NCBI GenBank assembly: GCA_010356995.1
Contig: ML996691.1
Coordinates: 782,211 to 846,210 of the forward strand
Direction of reading: 5' to 3'
DNA from: Trichodelitschia bisporula
Taxonomy: Eukaryota > Ascomycota > Dothideomycetes > Phaeotrichales > Phaeotrichaceae
DNA: 64,000 nt
The number at the start of each line of letters is the position of its first letter. The stretch's first letter is position 1. Of the stretch, positions 53,339 to 64,000 are shown piece after piece. Made by a program: the position numbers and the translations under genes. The notes under the pieces are model-generated. The model had not been told where the DNA came from. It searched no databases and worked only from the letters and a program-made list of their open reading frames with translations.

Positions 53339-55006
53339 ATGGATGCCTTTGTGACGCGTAAACGGCGCCGCTCCACCTCCGCAAACCCTACCTCCCTCCC
53401 CGCCAACCCCGCTCAAGACGACGAGTCGACGGACTACAAGCTTGCCGTCCTCGCCTCACTGCACCCACGCGCCGAGCCTGTCGTTCTGTTAGAAGCGTTA
53501 CTTGCATGCGATGGAGCCGTCGATGGGGCTGCGGCTCTGCTATCGCAGGACAGCGGTGCGCCGCGGCGCAAGCGCACAAGCGGTGGATACCAGGCGTCGC
53601 TGACGGCGTTCGACATGGGCGCGAAGCCCGGAGCGGGCGAGCCGGGGGAGCAGAAGCTGCTAACGAAGAAGGGTCGCGTGCTGCATCTCTTTGCGCCGGA
53701 GGATGTGGCGGCACACACGCCGTGTACAATTGTGCATAACTTTCTGCCCGCGGCGCAAGCAAATGCGCTGCTTGAGGAGTTACTGCCTCATACACCGTCG
53801 TTTATGAGGGGGGAGTTTGTGCTTTTTGACCGCGTAGTTAAAAGTGCACATAGTATGGGGTAAGGCAATGGTGGTGCTGTTGGGGTTGAGTGAGGCTGAT
53901 GGGGTAGATTTTACGTGCATACGCTGGAGGAGATTAAAAAGATGAAGGCGGATTACAACTACAATGGAAACCGGGTTTCGGTATGTGTTCTGCGATGCCT
54001 CCCTTGATACTGGCTCACAGGAGGCAGGACGTCCGCGAGATCCTACCAGAAATGCGCAAGGTCTCCGCCATCGTCGAAGCCACCGTCAACACCGAAGTCA
54101 AGAAGCGAATAGCCACCGTCTACGGTGGCAAGAAACTTCAGTATCAGTCCCCGCACGAGTGGAAGCCCAATGCCGCCTTTGTCAACTGCTACGACGGCCC
54201 GGGAGAGAAGTACTCGTCCCACCCCGTTCCGCCCACGTTATTCGCTAACCGTTCCAGCGTCGGATACCACTCAGACACCCTGACCTATCTTGGCCCGCGT
54301 GCCATAATCGGTAGCCTAAGTCTCGGCGTGGAGCGGGAGTTCCGGGTGCGCAAGATCATGGCTCGAGACGACGGCACTGAGGACGATGAACGAGCGGATG
54401 CCCAGGGGCAGATTGCGATTCACCTGCCGCATAACTCGCTGTTGGTAATGCATGCCGAAATGCAGGAGGAGTGGAAGCACAGCATTGCGCCGGCGCAGAC
54501 TATTGTACCGCATCCTTTGGCAGGGCAGAAGCGCCTCAACATCACCTACCGGCACTATAGGGACTCGCTGAATCCGCGCCTCACGCCGAGGTGTTCGTGT
54601 GGGGTGCCAACGGTTTTACGATGTGTTAAGCGGACGGCCGGGAACCGCGGGAGGTATATGTGGATGTGTTATGCAGGGTATTCGCCGGGGAAGAAAGGGT
54701 GAGCTTGAATGTCTTGGAAGGAGTCCTTCTGACAGCCATAGGTGCACATATTTTGAGTGGGCCGGGTTTGACGATGACGGAGATCCGATTTGGAAACATG
54801 TTGTGAAGCCTCAAGAATCCGATGAGGATCTTAAAGCTGAGGAGCCTTTGGATAATGGGAAACCTCTGAAGATCGAGGGGTCTCTGAAGGATGAGAAGCC
54901 CCTTGAGGATCAGAAGCCTTTGAAGGATGAGAAACCTCTTGAGGATCAAAAGCCAGAGGTTCCATCTCGGTCTCTCGCAGTATCAAGAGGAACGACGGAT
55001 GATTAA
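53339..55006 (+). CDS. CUE - AlkB-like 2OG-Fe(II) dioxygenase - GRF zinc-finger protein
   Basis: Four exons (53339-53859, 53908-53980, 54028-54698, 54742-55006) give 509 aa. Residues 1-85 contain a CUE-like ubiquitin-binding helix bundle (YKLAVLASLHPRAEPVVLLE). The dioxygenase domain (about 115-395) has VGYHSDTLTYLGPRAIIGSL with the iron ligands His and Asp, MHAEMQEEWKHSI with the distal His, and RLNITYRHYRD with the 2-oxoglutarate Arg. A GRF zinc finger follows (CSCGVPTVLRCVKR ... YMWMCYAGYSPG ... GCTYFEWAGF), split by the last intron. The order fits ALKBH2/3-type repair of alkylated DNA with a nucleic-acid-binding finger; the substrate is inferred. The C-terminal tail is a 6-residue repeat (KDEKPL, EDQKPL) in 18-bp units. 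Confidence 0.88.
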
Positions 55007-55484
55007 CCTTAGCTATGAGTGTGAGAACGAACTTGAAACGGCTGTTGGATACTATCAATGAAGCGGTCATCAATGGTGTCGTCGAATCGAACCTCCAATG
55101 CAGGAGACGAACGCACTCCATGTCGAGCCAGTAATTCTGCCCTGTTCGCAATCCATGCGGCCCTTTTTCCAAAGCTCATGGCCTTCTTCGTCTTTCAGTT
55201 GATATGAAGTCATTCACAAGCCGCTAGTACGCGGGATGACTAAGCTACCCCGATCAGCCTCGGGAACCCCACAATCTAAAAGAAACTGCGTCAGTCGGCC
55301 CGCCATCTCGACATTTCACCGAACAGCCGCACCTCTCCCTGTCTTTTTTATTGTCTCAAAGCCTCGCGGAGAGGACGCATGCCTGCTCGCTTGGCCCCTG
55401 GATACGTAAAGGAAGCCATGCGCAGCCAGCCGATAGCGACGTAGCAGAGGCTAGAACCACCCCGCGCCATTACGTCCGCCCAGC
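55007..55484. other. Intergenic spacer before PEX7
   Basis: No gene is seen; promoter and leader of PEX7 are expected at the right end. Confidence 0.5.
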
Positions 55485-56601
55485 ATGCTCGAGTTTCGCA
55501 CGCAGGGCTTCAACGGCTACAGCATCAAGTATTCGCCCTTCTTCGATTCCCGAATCGCCGTTGCCTCTTCGGCCAACTTCGGTCTCGTGGGCAATGGCCG
55601 CTTGTACATCCTTGGCTTGACGGCCAATGGTATCGTCACAGAGAAGTGGTGGGTAGCCCTTGCTGCGGCAGCTCTCATGAGTGGGATGGCGCACCAACGA
55701 TATATCTAGGTTCGATACTCAAGACTCTCTCTTCGACACGGCTTGGTCTGAGTCACACGAGAACCAGATCCTGACGGCGTCGGGTGACGGCAGCATCAAG
55801 CTCTTCGACATCAGTCTCGACCAGTTCCCCATCCAGTCATGGTCGGAGCATGGGCGTGAAGTCTTCAGTGTACACTGGAACTTGGTGGGCAAGGACACCT
55901 TCCTCTCCAGCTCGTGGGACGGCACGGTGAGGATATGGAACCCGACGCGCCAACAGAGCCTCACCACCCTACCTACCCACTCCTGCACCTATTCGGCTCA
56001 GTTTTCCCCGCACTCAGCTTCGCTAGTCAGCGCCGTCTCCTCCGACTCGTACCTCCGCCTCTTTGATCTCCGTACTCCCGCTTCGGCTTCCAACCACCTC
56101 GTCCTCGCCATCCCGATTCACTCCCCGCCCCGCGCGTCTCCAGGCGTCCCACCTGCTGCCGGCGTCCCGCCATCAGAGGCCCTCACCCACGACTGGAACA
56201 AGTACCGCGACAGTGTAGTGGCATGCGCGGGTGTAGACCGTGTGATCCGTACCTTCGATATCCGCCGCGGCGCAAGCGGTGGGCCTGTGGCCGTGCTTCC
56301 TGGCCATGACTATGCGGTACGCCGGCTGACGTGGAGTCCGCATCTGTCGGACGTCCTACTCAGTGCGAGCTACGACATGACCTGTCGGGTGTGGACAGAT
56401 GGGAGCGCTATCGGAGTGGGCAACAAGCTTCCGGATCCCTTGGCTTTCGGCGGAGGGAGGGAGCTTGGGCGAATGGGAGTGCATACGGAGTTTGCGACGG
56501 GTGTAGATTGGTGTTTGTTTGGCGCTGAAGGGTGGTGTGCGAGCTGCGGATGGGACGAGCGGGTGTTGATATGGGATGTACGGGCGGTGATGGCGTCTTG
56601 A
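55485..56601 (+). CDS. PEX7: Peroxin-7, PTS2 import receptor
   Basis: Two exons (55485-55648, 55710-56601) over a 61-nt intron give 351 aa. Pex7 is the cytosolic WD40 receptor that carries PTS2-signal proteins to peroxisomes with a PEX20-type co-receptor. The N-terminus MLEFRTQGFNGYSIKYSPFF is the conserved Pex7 start. Repeats end in typical WD motifs: DGSIKLFDI, DGTVRIWNP, DSYLRLFDL, DRVIRTFDI, MTCRVWTDG and DERVLIWDV. The intron splits EKW and FDTQDSLFDTAWSE, the Pex7 signature in the second blade. A Pro-rich insertion (SPPRASPGVPPAAGVPPS) in the middle blades is typical of fungal orthologs. Confidence 0.93.
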
Positions 56602-56992
56602 AATGGAATGAGCGAACACGATGAGGGAATTGGACATATGACAGATTTGTAGAATATAGACTACAGTTATTACTGTACGTAGGGCTTCGTTGACGTGCTC
56701 TAACATCATGTTCCGTACATGTCCCAAACTGGAACATGGTGTTTCATCACGTCATGAGCTGCCGGCCCCCCAATGCTAATGGCTGTTGTCTGATTGGTCA
56801 TCAGTGGTAGGTTGAAGCGGAAGCCTGGCGGGCTGCGGGCGGGGGAGGTGCCTGGCCTAAGCTCCCCCGCCTCATATAGCTTCCGCTGCCCGCCATCATC
56901 CAACTTGCTAGGAACTTGCCCGCAGTCGCCTCTCCTTGAAGACTTTAGTTTCCATCTCTTATTCCTCTCCCGCGCTTTAGTGAAGAACGAAA
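56602..56992. other. Intergenic spacer, PEX7 to the cytochrome b561-type gene
   Basis: 391 bases with the 3' flank of PEX7 and a C-rich leader. No gene is seen. Confidence 0.5.
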
Positions 56993-57955
56993 ATGGCGTC
57001 TGCCACCGGAATCCCAGAGGACGCAGCTGCAATTACCAACGAGGCAACTGGCGAGCAGGAGCCGCTGCTAGGACGCGCCGGGGATGCATCGCAGCAGGAC
57101 GGAAAGCCGCTGTACTGTAATCTGATCTTGGGTATGTACTCCCGATGCTCTCTGAGCATCACCCGAACATTTCTAGTTCTGACGATTCTGCAGGCACGGG
57201 TGTAGTTGCGCAGTTCGGGGTCTGGATCGTGAGATACCCCTCCCCACCTGGTTCCCGGTCCCGGTGCGGGGATAGCGGACTAACACAATGCAGCTCGTGG
57301 CCATTGTTTGGGCTGCCGTGTTCTCGCACGATCTGATTTTGTTTTCGGCGCATCCGGTATGTTCTCTCAAGCTTCACACTAACTCTTTTTGTTAACTGGT
57401 TTGACAGCTGCTCAACTCGGTAAGTATTTGTTGGTCTCCTCGTCAGTTTAATGTCTCATGGCATCCTAGGCTGGTCTTTTGTTTCTCGCGCAAGGCGCCT
57501 TGGTCCTTCAGCCCACGCATACCGCTAAGCAGAAACGCGCGGGCACGCTTTGGCATGCGGCGATCATGGACCTGGGCATTGGGTGCTTTATTGGGGGGCT
57601 CGCTATCATCGAGTACAACAAGCACAAGTCACATCGCGAGCATTTCGAATCTCCGCACTCCATTTTGGGCATAATCACCTACCTCTCGATCTTCATCCAA
57701 GGCACCGTCGGCTTCACCCAGTACTTTGTCCCACAGGTGTATGGTGGGGTGGAGAACGCTAAGAAAGTGTACAAGTTTCACCGCATCGGAGGCTACGTCA
57801 TCTACACGCTGGGGCTGGCGACTGTGGCGGCGGCGACTCAGACGGACTACAACAAGTACGTATTGGGCATTCAACTGTGGGCGGTTATAGTCACGTCAGT
57901 GATCATCCTGGCGGGCGTTGTGCCGCGCATCAAGAAGCAGAAGCTTGGGTTGTGA
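56993..57955 (+). CDS. Cytochrome b561-type transmembrane protein
   Basis: Five exons (56993-57131, 57194-57228, 57294-57356, 57408-57419, 57470-57955) give 244 aa. The fourth exon is only 12 nt and encodes LLNS, completing FSAHPLLNSAGLLFLAQG. The b561 fold shows helices VVAQFGVWIVLVAIVWAAVF, FLAQGALVLQPT, LGIGCFIGGLAIIEY, SILGIITYLSIFIQGTVGF, GGYVIYTLGLATVAA and LWAVIVTSVIILAGVV. Four candidate haem histidines lie in SAHPLL, LWHAAI, SPHSIL and KFHRIGG. The family moves electrons across endomembranes using ascorbate or ferric ions; the fungal donor is unknown. Introns are 50-65 nt and all phases close. Confidence 0.87.
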
Positions 57956-59159
57956 GGGCGATGTACGGATGTATGTAGCACAGGACTGGGAGCGATGGGT
58001 ATCTTAACATTTTCGCGTTTCTGTTTCCGGAGTCTCTGGCGTCATACTTTCTTTGAGCTGATTGAGAGGGCTGGGCGTGGCAAAAAATCTCAAAGAGCTG
58101 GGAAGTATTTTTTCTTCGTCCACCGTCCGCCGGCGATGCGGGAGTCGGATTCGGATCTGGTGGTTAATGCTGTGAAACACACCCTGCGTGGGAAGCGTGT
58201 TTCTTCGATTTCTTCGAGGTAGCCGAGAATACGTCTAGGGCTGGAAGTGTGTTTTGAATGTACATCCGTAAGGCGTTGGCAGGCTGACTCGAGATGCGGC
58301 TAAGGCATGGGAACGTTTCTGTTTACTCATATGGTTTCCGGGAAGTTGGTGATTGAAACAACCAAGATTCATGGCCCGAGGGGAGGAAGCGGCGTGGTCG
58401 ATATTGAAGTGTACTACAGTAGCAAAGTTAGGGGCTTTAAGGAATAGCACACATACCACAGATACCACAGTAACTCCGTACATACCGGTACGTACGATGG
58501 AGTGCATGCATATGTTATGTCGATTGGTATGGACTCTCTCAACCAACACAATCTGCCGCACGTACCAGAACTATACATATCTCCCACCTGTCATCCAATG
58601 GGCACGGCGTAAGAGCATCCGGCCCCCTGGTCTCCTAACGAAATCCAATATGCGCCAAGGCAACGCTGTCGGGAATTTGGAGCGACACCCGCTAAAAAGT
58701 GATGGAGCAGACGACACGGCCACGTCCAATTCGCCCTCCCACTCTACCAACCCCAACATCTTCTCTGCGTCTCCACGACTCCCGCACAATTTCGACTTTC
58801 TCCCTTTCCCATATTCTCGACTGCTCACTCGCTCGCTGTTTCATGTCTCATGTCTCATGACCTGCAGTTCAGACGCTGTTTCCTGTCCGCTCAAATGGGC
58901 TACGACTCCTAGAATTAGTCCGTGTCGCGTCTTCTGATCCCTCTGAACCACGACCGGATGCTCCTCGCTTTGATCTCCTTCTACTAATAGCTCCTCCGCC
59001 AGCTGCTTCCTTGTCGCAAACACAGACTCTCCACTCTCACTCTCCCAAATGCAAATATAGACTTCCATCTTCCAAGGGACGCGCACAGTCCGGCTCCACT
59101 TCCGCACCTCTCGTCGCGACCTTTCGTCCTATCCCTTCATTGGCGGCTCTGCACTCGTC
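57956..59159. other. 1.2-kb intergenic region before the TBC gene
   Basis: No supported gene; the 194-codon frame at 58353-58937 lacks any domain. A CCGTACATACCGGTACGTACG palindrome cluster lies near 58,482-58,498 (short TAC-type motifs), and the last 450 bases are the pyrimidine-rich TBC gene leader. Confidence 0.55.
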
Positions 59160-61838
59160 ATGACATCCATGTCCACCACCACAACCATGATGCAGCAAGT
59201 CCCCGACGCAACTCCTCGGAGCCCCGAGCGCTCTCTCAAGCCACCCACATCTCCCTCGTCGCCCGCCAAGTCGCTAAACAGCTCCATCAATGGCAGCACC
59301 CAGTCGCACAAGCCTTCGTGGCTGAGTAACCTTCATATACGAAGACCAAAGTCGTCCGCCGGTTCAATGCACCGGGAGCAGGAGGGCGCAGTTGGAGGAG
59401 AGAAAGGGGTTGTGTCGGCAGCCAGGGCGGTGCACGGGGTTGGAGCTGCGGTCGGGATGGGAATGAATGGGATTTTGAATGAGGGTAGAGCGGTTGGTGG
59501 GCTAGGTGATGAAAATGGAGAGGCAAAAGCGGGGAACAAATCAGGAAATCTGCCGACCATCGTGGTGCAAGGGTCTCAGACGCAAAGGGACGAGAAAGAG
59601 TTGAGCGGAGGGGTTGGAATGGGTGCAAATCTGTCGGCGCCATCTGGATCGCCGAACGCACATGCAGCTGATGACGCCGATGCTGGCCTTGAGCGGATTA
59701 CAACGAACATCCCGACGGGAGGCTTCGGTGATTTCTCCTCGCCTGATAAGCTCTCATTCTCCAATCGCGGAAGCATATACCTTGAAGGAAAGCGTGCGGA
59801 ATTGTTCGAACAGAGTCCCAACAAGAGCTTCAGCAAAAGCAATTCACCGACTTCTGTGACACCCACTCCGAGTCCTGCTCTCGCTAACCAACTCCGCTCT
59901 GAAGAAAGCCGCAGCAAGCTCATGAATCCTGCTGACCGTCAGTCCCGAACTCTCTCAACGGTTGAGGCTGAGTCATCGCAACGACTGCGCGCTATGTATG
60001 AGTTTGGCCATGAGAAAGGTGCTGAATCAGTCAGTCCCGGTGGTTTAGCCGAAGAGCCTCTCGTCGAAGAGGATGATGAGGTCGAAGCCCCGTCTCCTGC
60101 TGTCCCTGAGGCTCCTGCACCATCCAGCCCAGCGCTCAGTGTCGGCAAAACGTGCGGAGCGGCAACTGGCTCGCGATCACTAAGCCGTCAAACGAGCTTC
60201 ACGACGCAGTCGCGCCGCACGTCGTACATCCGCGAGCCTCACGAAACGGCCGGTGGAATCGAGGACTGGGCCGATGTTGCGGGTGGGGACGTGGACCGAT
60301 ATGGTTTCATTCTCCCCAAGAAAGCCGAAAGCCGCGGGTCGACCAACTCGGGTACCACGTTTGAGAGCCCACGCATGATGCGTCTTCCCACCGCTCTTGC
60401 CGAAGCGTCGGAGTCGCCACGCCAGAAGCGCGCCATGCGTAGAGCTCCGTCAAAAGCGCGCTCCGTGCCTGCGAGCGGTTCGCCGCAACGACGCACATCG
60501 CGGCGCTCCCTCCACCCCCCAGCATCCATCTATTCTATCCGTTCTAACAGCTCGGTCAGTTTGAGGTCACCAGCGCGGAATTCTGCCATACGGATCTCCA
60601 AGGACCGCCGGTTACTCAGTGGTGCGGGCGACATGCTTACTCCGCCGCCGGGAATGGGAAGTGGTCTGGATTCACGCGAGGATAGCAAGGCGGCGGCGGC
60701 GTTGCGAGCTCGGGAAGCGCGGCGAGAAAAGAAGTGGAAGAAGATGGCCAAGGTGGTGGATCCTTCGAGCGCGAAGTCTGGTTCTAAGCGTAAGGGCGGC
60801 GGTATGATCGTGGAGTTTGACGTTCGCGACCCCAAGGTCGTATCGAGAACGTGGAAGGGCGTCCCCGATTCCTGGCGCAGTGCCGCGTGGTGGAGTTTCC
60901 TGGCTGCCAGTGCGAAGTCAAGACCGGAGTGTGGTGGGGACGACGAGCTGCGGGATGCATTTCAGGCACTGCAGGAAGAGAATTGTGCCGACGATGTCCA
61001 GATCGATTGCGACGTGCCTCGGACCATCAACTCACATATCATGTTTCGACGACGCTATCGCGGTGGGCAGCGACTCTTGTTCCGTGTGCTACACGCCATG
61101 GCGCTGTACTTCCCTCGGACTGGATACGTACAAGGCATGGCGTGTTTAGCAGCAACACTACTTTGTTATTATGCCGAGGAGGAGGCCTTTGTCATGATGG
61201 TTCGGCTTTGGCAGCTGCGGGGCTTGGAGCGACTCTACGCAGATGGGTTTGACGGGTTGATGGACGCGTTGTCCGAGTTCGAGCGCGACTGGCTGCGTGG
61301 CGGCGAGATTGCCCAGAAGCTTGTGAGTGCAGTTTTCCTTTGCTATTTGTGACTACGGGATGTCTGGCTTGGGATGTGAGGAGTATACAAGCACCCATCT
61401 CCGTCCTCGCCGCCGAAGTGCCTTTTATATCCCGCGCAGATGATGATCCGCGACTAACATATCCTGCAGGATGAACTCTCCGTCTCCTCGACCGCTTATG
61501 GTACGCGCTGGTACCTGACGCTGTTCAACTACTCGCTGCCGTTCCCAGCCCAGTTGCGCGTGTGGGATGTGTTCATGCTGTTGGGAGATGCTAGTCACAG
61601 CGTGGCCCCTGACCCGCCATTCGGTGCCGATCTGGATGTGCTCCACGCGACGTCGACAGCGTTGATCGACGCAACGCGGGACATTTTGGTCGATGCTGAT
61701 TTCGACAATGCCATGAAAGTGCTAACGTCGTGGATCCCGGTAAAAGACGAGGATCTGCTCATGCGTGTAGTACACACGGAATGGAAGTTGCGGAAGAAGA
61801 GAGGCGTGAGTGCGCCAGTTGCTGCGGGTGGGAAGTGA
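59160..61838 (+). CDS. TBC-domain Rab GTPase-activating protein
   Basis: Exons 59160-61322 and 61470-61838 (147-nt intron) give 843 aa. TBC proteins stimulate GTP hydrolysis by Rabs in membrane traffic. The first 530 residues are disordered, Ser/Pro-rich (DATPRSPERSLKPPTSPSSP). A basic helix REARREKKWKKMAK precedes the TBC domain (about 560-830): SRTWKGVPDSWRSAAWWSFL, IDCDVPRTINSH with the arginine finger, TGYVQGMACLAATLLCYY with the glutamine finger, and after the intron YGTRWYLTLFNYSLPFPAQL then RVWDVFMLLG. Both catalytic fingers are intact. It resembles fungal Gyp-type GAPs with long N-tails; the Rab target is unknown. The intron is about three times longer than the local norm. Confidence 0.9.
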
Positions 61839-64000
61839 GTGAGTGTGTTGTTCGTTGACTTTTGCGAGTTTTGGCCGCCGTGGCCTTTTTGGTGTGGTAT
61901 GATCATGCGTTTTTGGCACGCGTTTTCTGTTGGTCTTGCTACTCCTCCGCCTGTTTTGGGGTTTAGCATGCCGCGGGGCTGAAGCCTCGACAGCGGGACT
62001 TGCATCCCGGTTGGTCTCTCGTTATGATGATCCACTTACTCTTCCCTTACCGTGCTTTGTATTCTCATCTGCTAGGCGCTTCGTTCGTTGGTTCTTAGAC
62101 GGAGCGTTCACAGCACCACTGTTGTTTCATATTGGCAGCGTACACGCAGGAACGGGGAAGGCGTTTGCTTTTTGCGCACCGTCTCGGTCATGGCACCCCA
62201 TTAGGCGGGGTTTTCTTTGTTGCTCTGGTTGCTCTGGTTGCGTGCTTCATGGCTTGGTCCGTCGATGCTGTCGTGTGGACGCGTAACAACCGGTCTTGAA
62301 CGGGGAGAACCGTGGACTGTTGTCGGATTAGCCAGGTTGGGCTTGTACATTGTATAGAGATGGTTGCCTCGGCCACGTTGTCCGTGTGTACGGGCCTGGA
62401 GAGGGCGAAAGCGGCATGCGTATGTGTCCCGGATGCGGTACTCACGGCTGGTGCGTGATATAGTAATAGACTTAATCCTAATAACGCCCTTCCACGCCGC
62501 GTCGGCGACAGCGAGCGAGCGTATAATCTGCTCATCGGCGTAGCTCACATGCAAAAGGATTGAAATAGAGTACAAATCCATACCACTGTTAAGCTGGCCG
62601 TCCTGCCGGCAGTCCATTTTAGCAACCGGGCTTCCCAGCCCGGGCACACGCGCAAAGGGGGCACAACATCTCGCGGACAAGCGTGGTCGGGGTTAGCACG
62701 CGGCGTGGGAGCTTGTTCCGCGGCGTGTGGGTGGATGACCGTTTTGGATGTTGCCGCTGCTGAGTGTGCTCCTGGCTCGACTGCTTTGGGGCTGCTACTT
62801 TTCCCAGTACTGCTGCGGTGGCTGGCGGGGCGACTGGTACGGGCGTGGTGTTGTGGGACGTTCCGCGAGGCGTGCGGGCCGTGGGGCCATGTGGGCGCCC
62901 CGTGGAAGCCCGTGGAAGGGTGGGTTGGGGGAAGGAAGGTGCGATTCGGGGTATGACGTTGGGTGGAGCTTTCTGGGGCGTGGGAATGGCGCAGAAGGGA
63001 TTTGCGAAATCGGGGACAAATGACATACTGACTTCAAGATACCAGATCGCGGTGATGGGAATTTGCATTTGTGCATCGCTCATTGCTCGGTTGGGACGGC
63101 GGGTGGTGCGAGTGCGGCGCCGCTGCATCGGGGTTGGACGTCGGAGGTCGGTTGGGGGAGGCCGTGGGACGGAAGGCTGAGATGGCGAGCCTTGCGGAGG
63201 CATCCAAGCGCGCCGCGCGCCGGAGGGGGATTAACATCGAACGGTAGGGCCCGCGATGACCGCTGCGAACGAGAACTTCGCAATGCCCTCATGCATTGTC
63301 CGAAAAACTCGGCCGGGCAAATATCGAGGCGGAAAGAAAGAATTGCAAGCAGCAAAAACCGCACGTTGTATGTTGCGGCGGAAGCGCGGCTCCACTATTT
63401 GCAGACAAAATGCCCGGGAGTCCATTTTTAGCCGGCCTGCAGTCCTGTTTTACTTTCAAACCCGCACAAAAGAGACTACGAGGTGCTCTGCTGCAGTCAG
63501 GATCCGCGGCCGGAAAACGCGTGTACAAAGGGCAGACGGTTGGCCATTTGCTGATGTTGCTCCTCGGTCATCCCTGCCGGAACCTTTGGGGCTGCGGCCC
63601 TTTTCCTTTTAACAACAGTCTTAGTGATATCACTTATACGTAGTATACATAGGACCGAAACAGCTCACAAGAGCAAGTGATTGGCGGACAATAGAACCTC
63701 GCAAATAGCAACGAGATCAAAGCCGAAACACCTGTGTCCGAAAAGGGACGTGATACTATGATACGAACGGGCATGGTCGGGCCCTCGTTATTGCTACCGG
63801 GATGGGTTCCGTAGTATGCATATCGCAACCTGTGTACTATGGTAAGACGGTGATGGGTAGCTCAGCGCCAAAAAGAGCTGCAGCGCGCGGATCCCGGCGT
63901 AACAGGGCACAGCTGAATGGAAGCTTCTGCGAGCATTGGGGGGTTAAACCTACATTATCGATACTCCGACGGACACGCAACGTCAGACCACGCAGCAAAG
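61839..64000. other. Right-end 2.2 kb without a supported gene
   Basis: The first part is the TBC 3' flank. Antisense frames at 62619-63203 and 62764-63180 overlap in GC-skewed DNA and have no domain. A tRNA-like GGTAGCTCAGC near 63,857 lacks the rest of a cloverleaf. No promoter, RNA or repeat of note is seen. Confidence 0.55.

Noticed and set aside
9500-62000. The trafficking genes (VAC7, COG4, SYP1, SLC35C2-like, TBC) as a functional cluster
   Set aside because: They are scattered over 50 kb on both strands among unrelated housekeeping genes, and nothing in the sequence indicates co-regulation.
62619-63203. 194-codon minus-strand frame near the right end, with an overlapping plus-strand frame
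   Set aside because: It is low-complexity Pro/Thr/Arg sequence without a domain, and the overlapping sense frame is equally open, so it is probably compositional.
63855-63935. Possible tRNA starting GGTAGCTCAGC
   Set aside because: It has D-arm resemblance only; there is no T-arm GGTTCGA, no anticodon stem and no acceptor pairing downstream.

Overview
The window is nuclear DNA of a filamentous ascomycete (Pezizomycotina; a Dothideomycete is my best guess, but the class is not proven). The evidence is compact genes with many 43-90 nt introns (CTAAC/CTGAC branch sites a few bases before AG), pyrimidine-rich leaders, an intron-bearing tRNA-Lys, and ascomycete-specific families (Vac7, a Dfg5/Dcw1 mannosidase, a FlbE-like protein, a CUE-AlkB-GRF protein). 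I joined the exons by hand, choosing splice sites that restore frame and family motifs. Most genes come out exactly divisible by three, but no transcript data were available. I see no transposon, retroelement, virus relic or CRISPR array. One 10-N assembly gap lies inside a minisatellite at about 8.8 kb.

Layout, left to right. 0-9.5 kb: a sparse region with simple repeats around one gene, the WEE1-type mitotic inhibitor kinase (+). 9.5-16.4 kb: VAC7 (+), a hotdog thioesterase (+), tRNA-Lys(CTT) (-) and a BRCT protein (-). 16.9-21.8 kb: two membrane proteins on the minus strand, a Pezizomycotina multi-pass protein and a NIPA-type Mg2+ transporter. A 1.6 kb divergent promoter region then leads to COG4 (+). 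26-31 kb: SRP14 (-), NOM1/SGD1 (+) and a GPI-anchored GH76 mannosidase (-), packed head-to-head and tail-to-tail. 32.6-42 kb: LPD1 (+), a predicted mitochondrial membrane protein (+), a LENG1/Cwc25-like protein (+), a conserved unknown (-) and SURF6 (+). 42.5-50 kb: a FlbE-like protein (-), a divergent CDK-like kinase (-) and SYP1 (+). 51-62 kb: five plus-strand genes: an SLC35C2-like transporter, CUE-AlkB-GRF, PEX7, a cytochrome b561-type protein and a TBC GTPase-activating protein. The last 2.1 kb holds nothing I can support.

The genes are mostly single-copy housekeeping functions: membrane traffic and endocytosis (VAC7, COG4, SYP1, TBC, SLC35C2-like), ribosome biogenesis and RNA (NOM1, SURF6, SRP14, LENG1-like, tRNA), organelle metabolism (LPD1, PEX7), cell wall (GH76) and cell cycle (WEE1, CDK-like kinase). 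There is no secondary-metabolite or other obvious co-functional cluster. The unusual signals are mostly in gene structure and DNA composition: a probable GC-AG intron, two GAG acceptors, 8-nt and 12-nt exons, stop-free introns of length divisible by three, long C homopolymers upstream of genes, and abrupt base-skew flips inside coding sequences.
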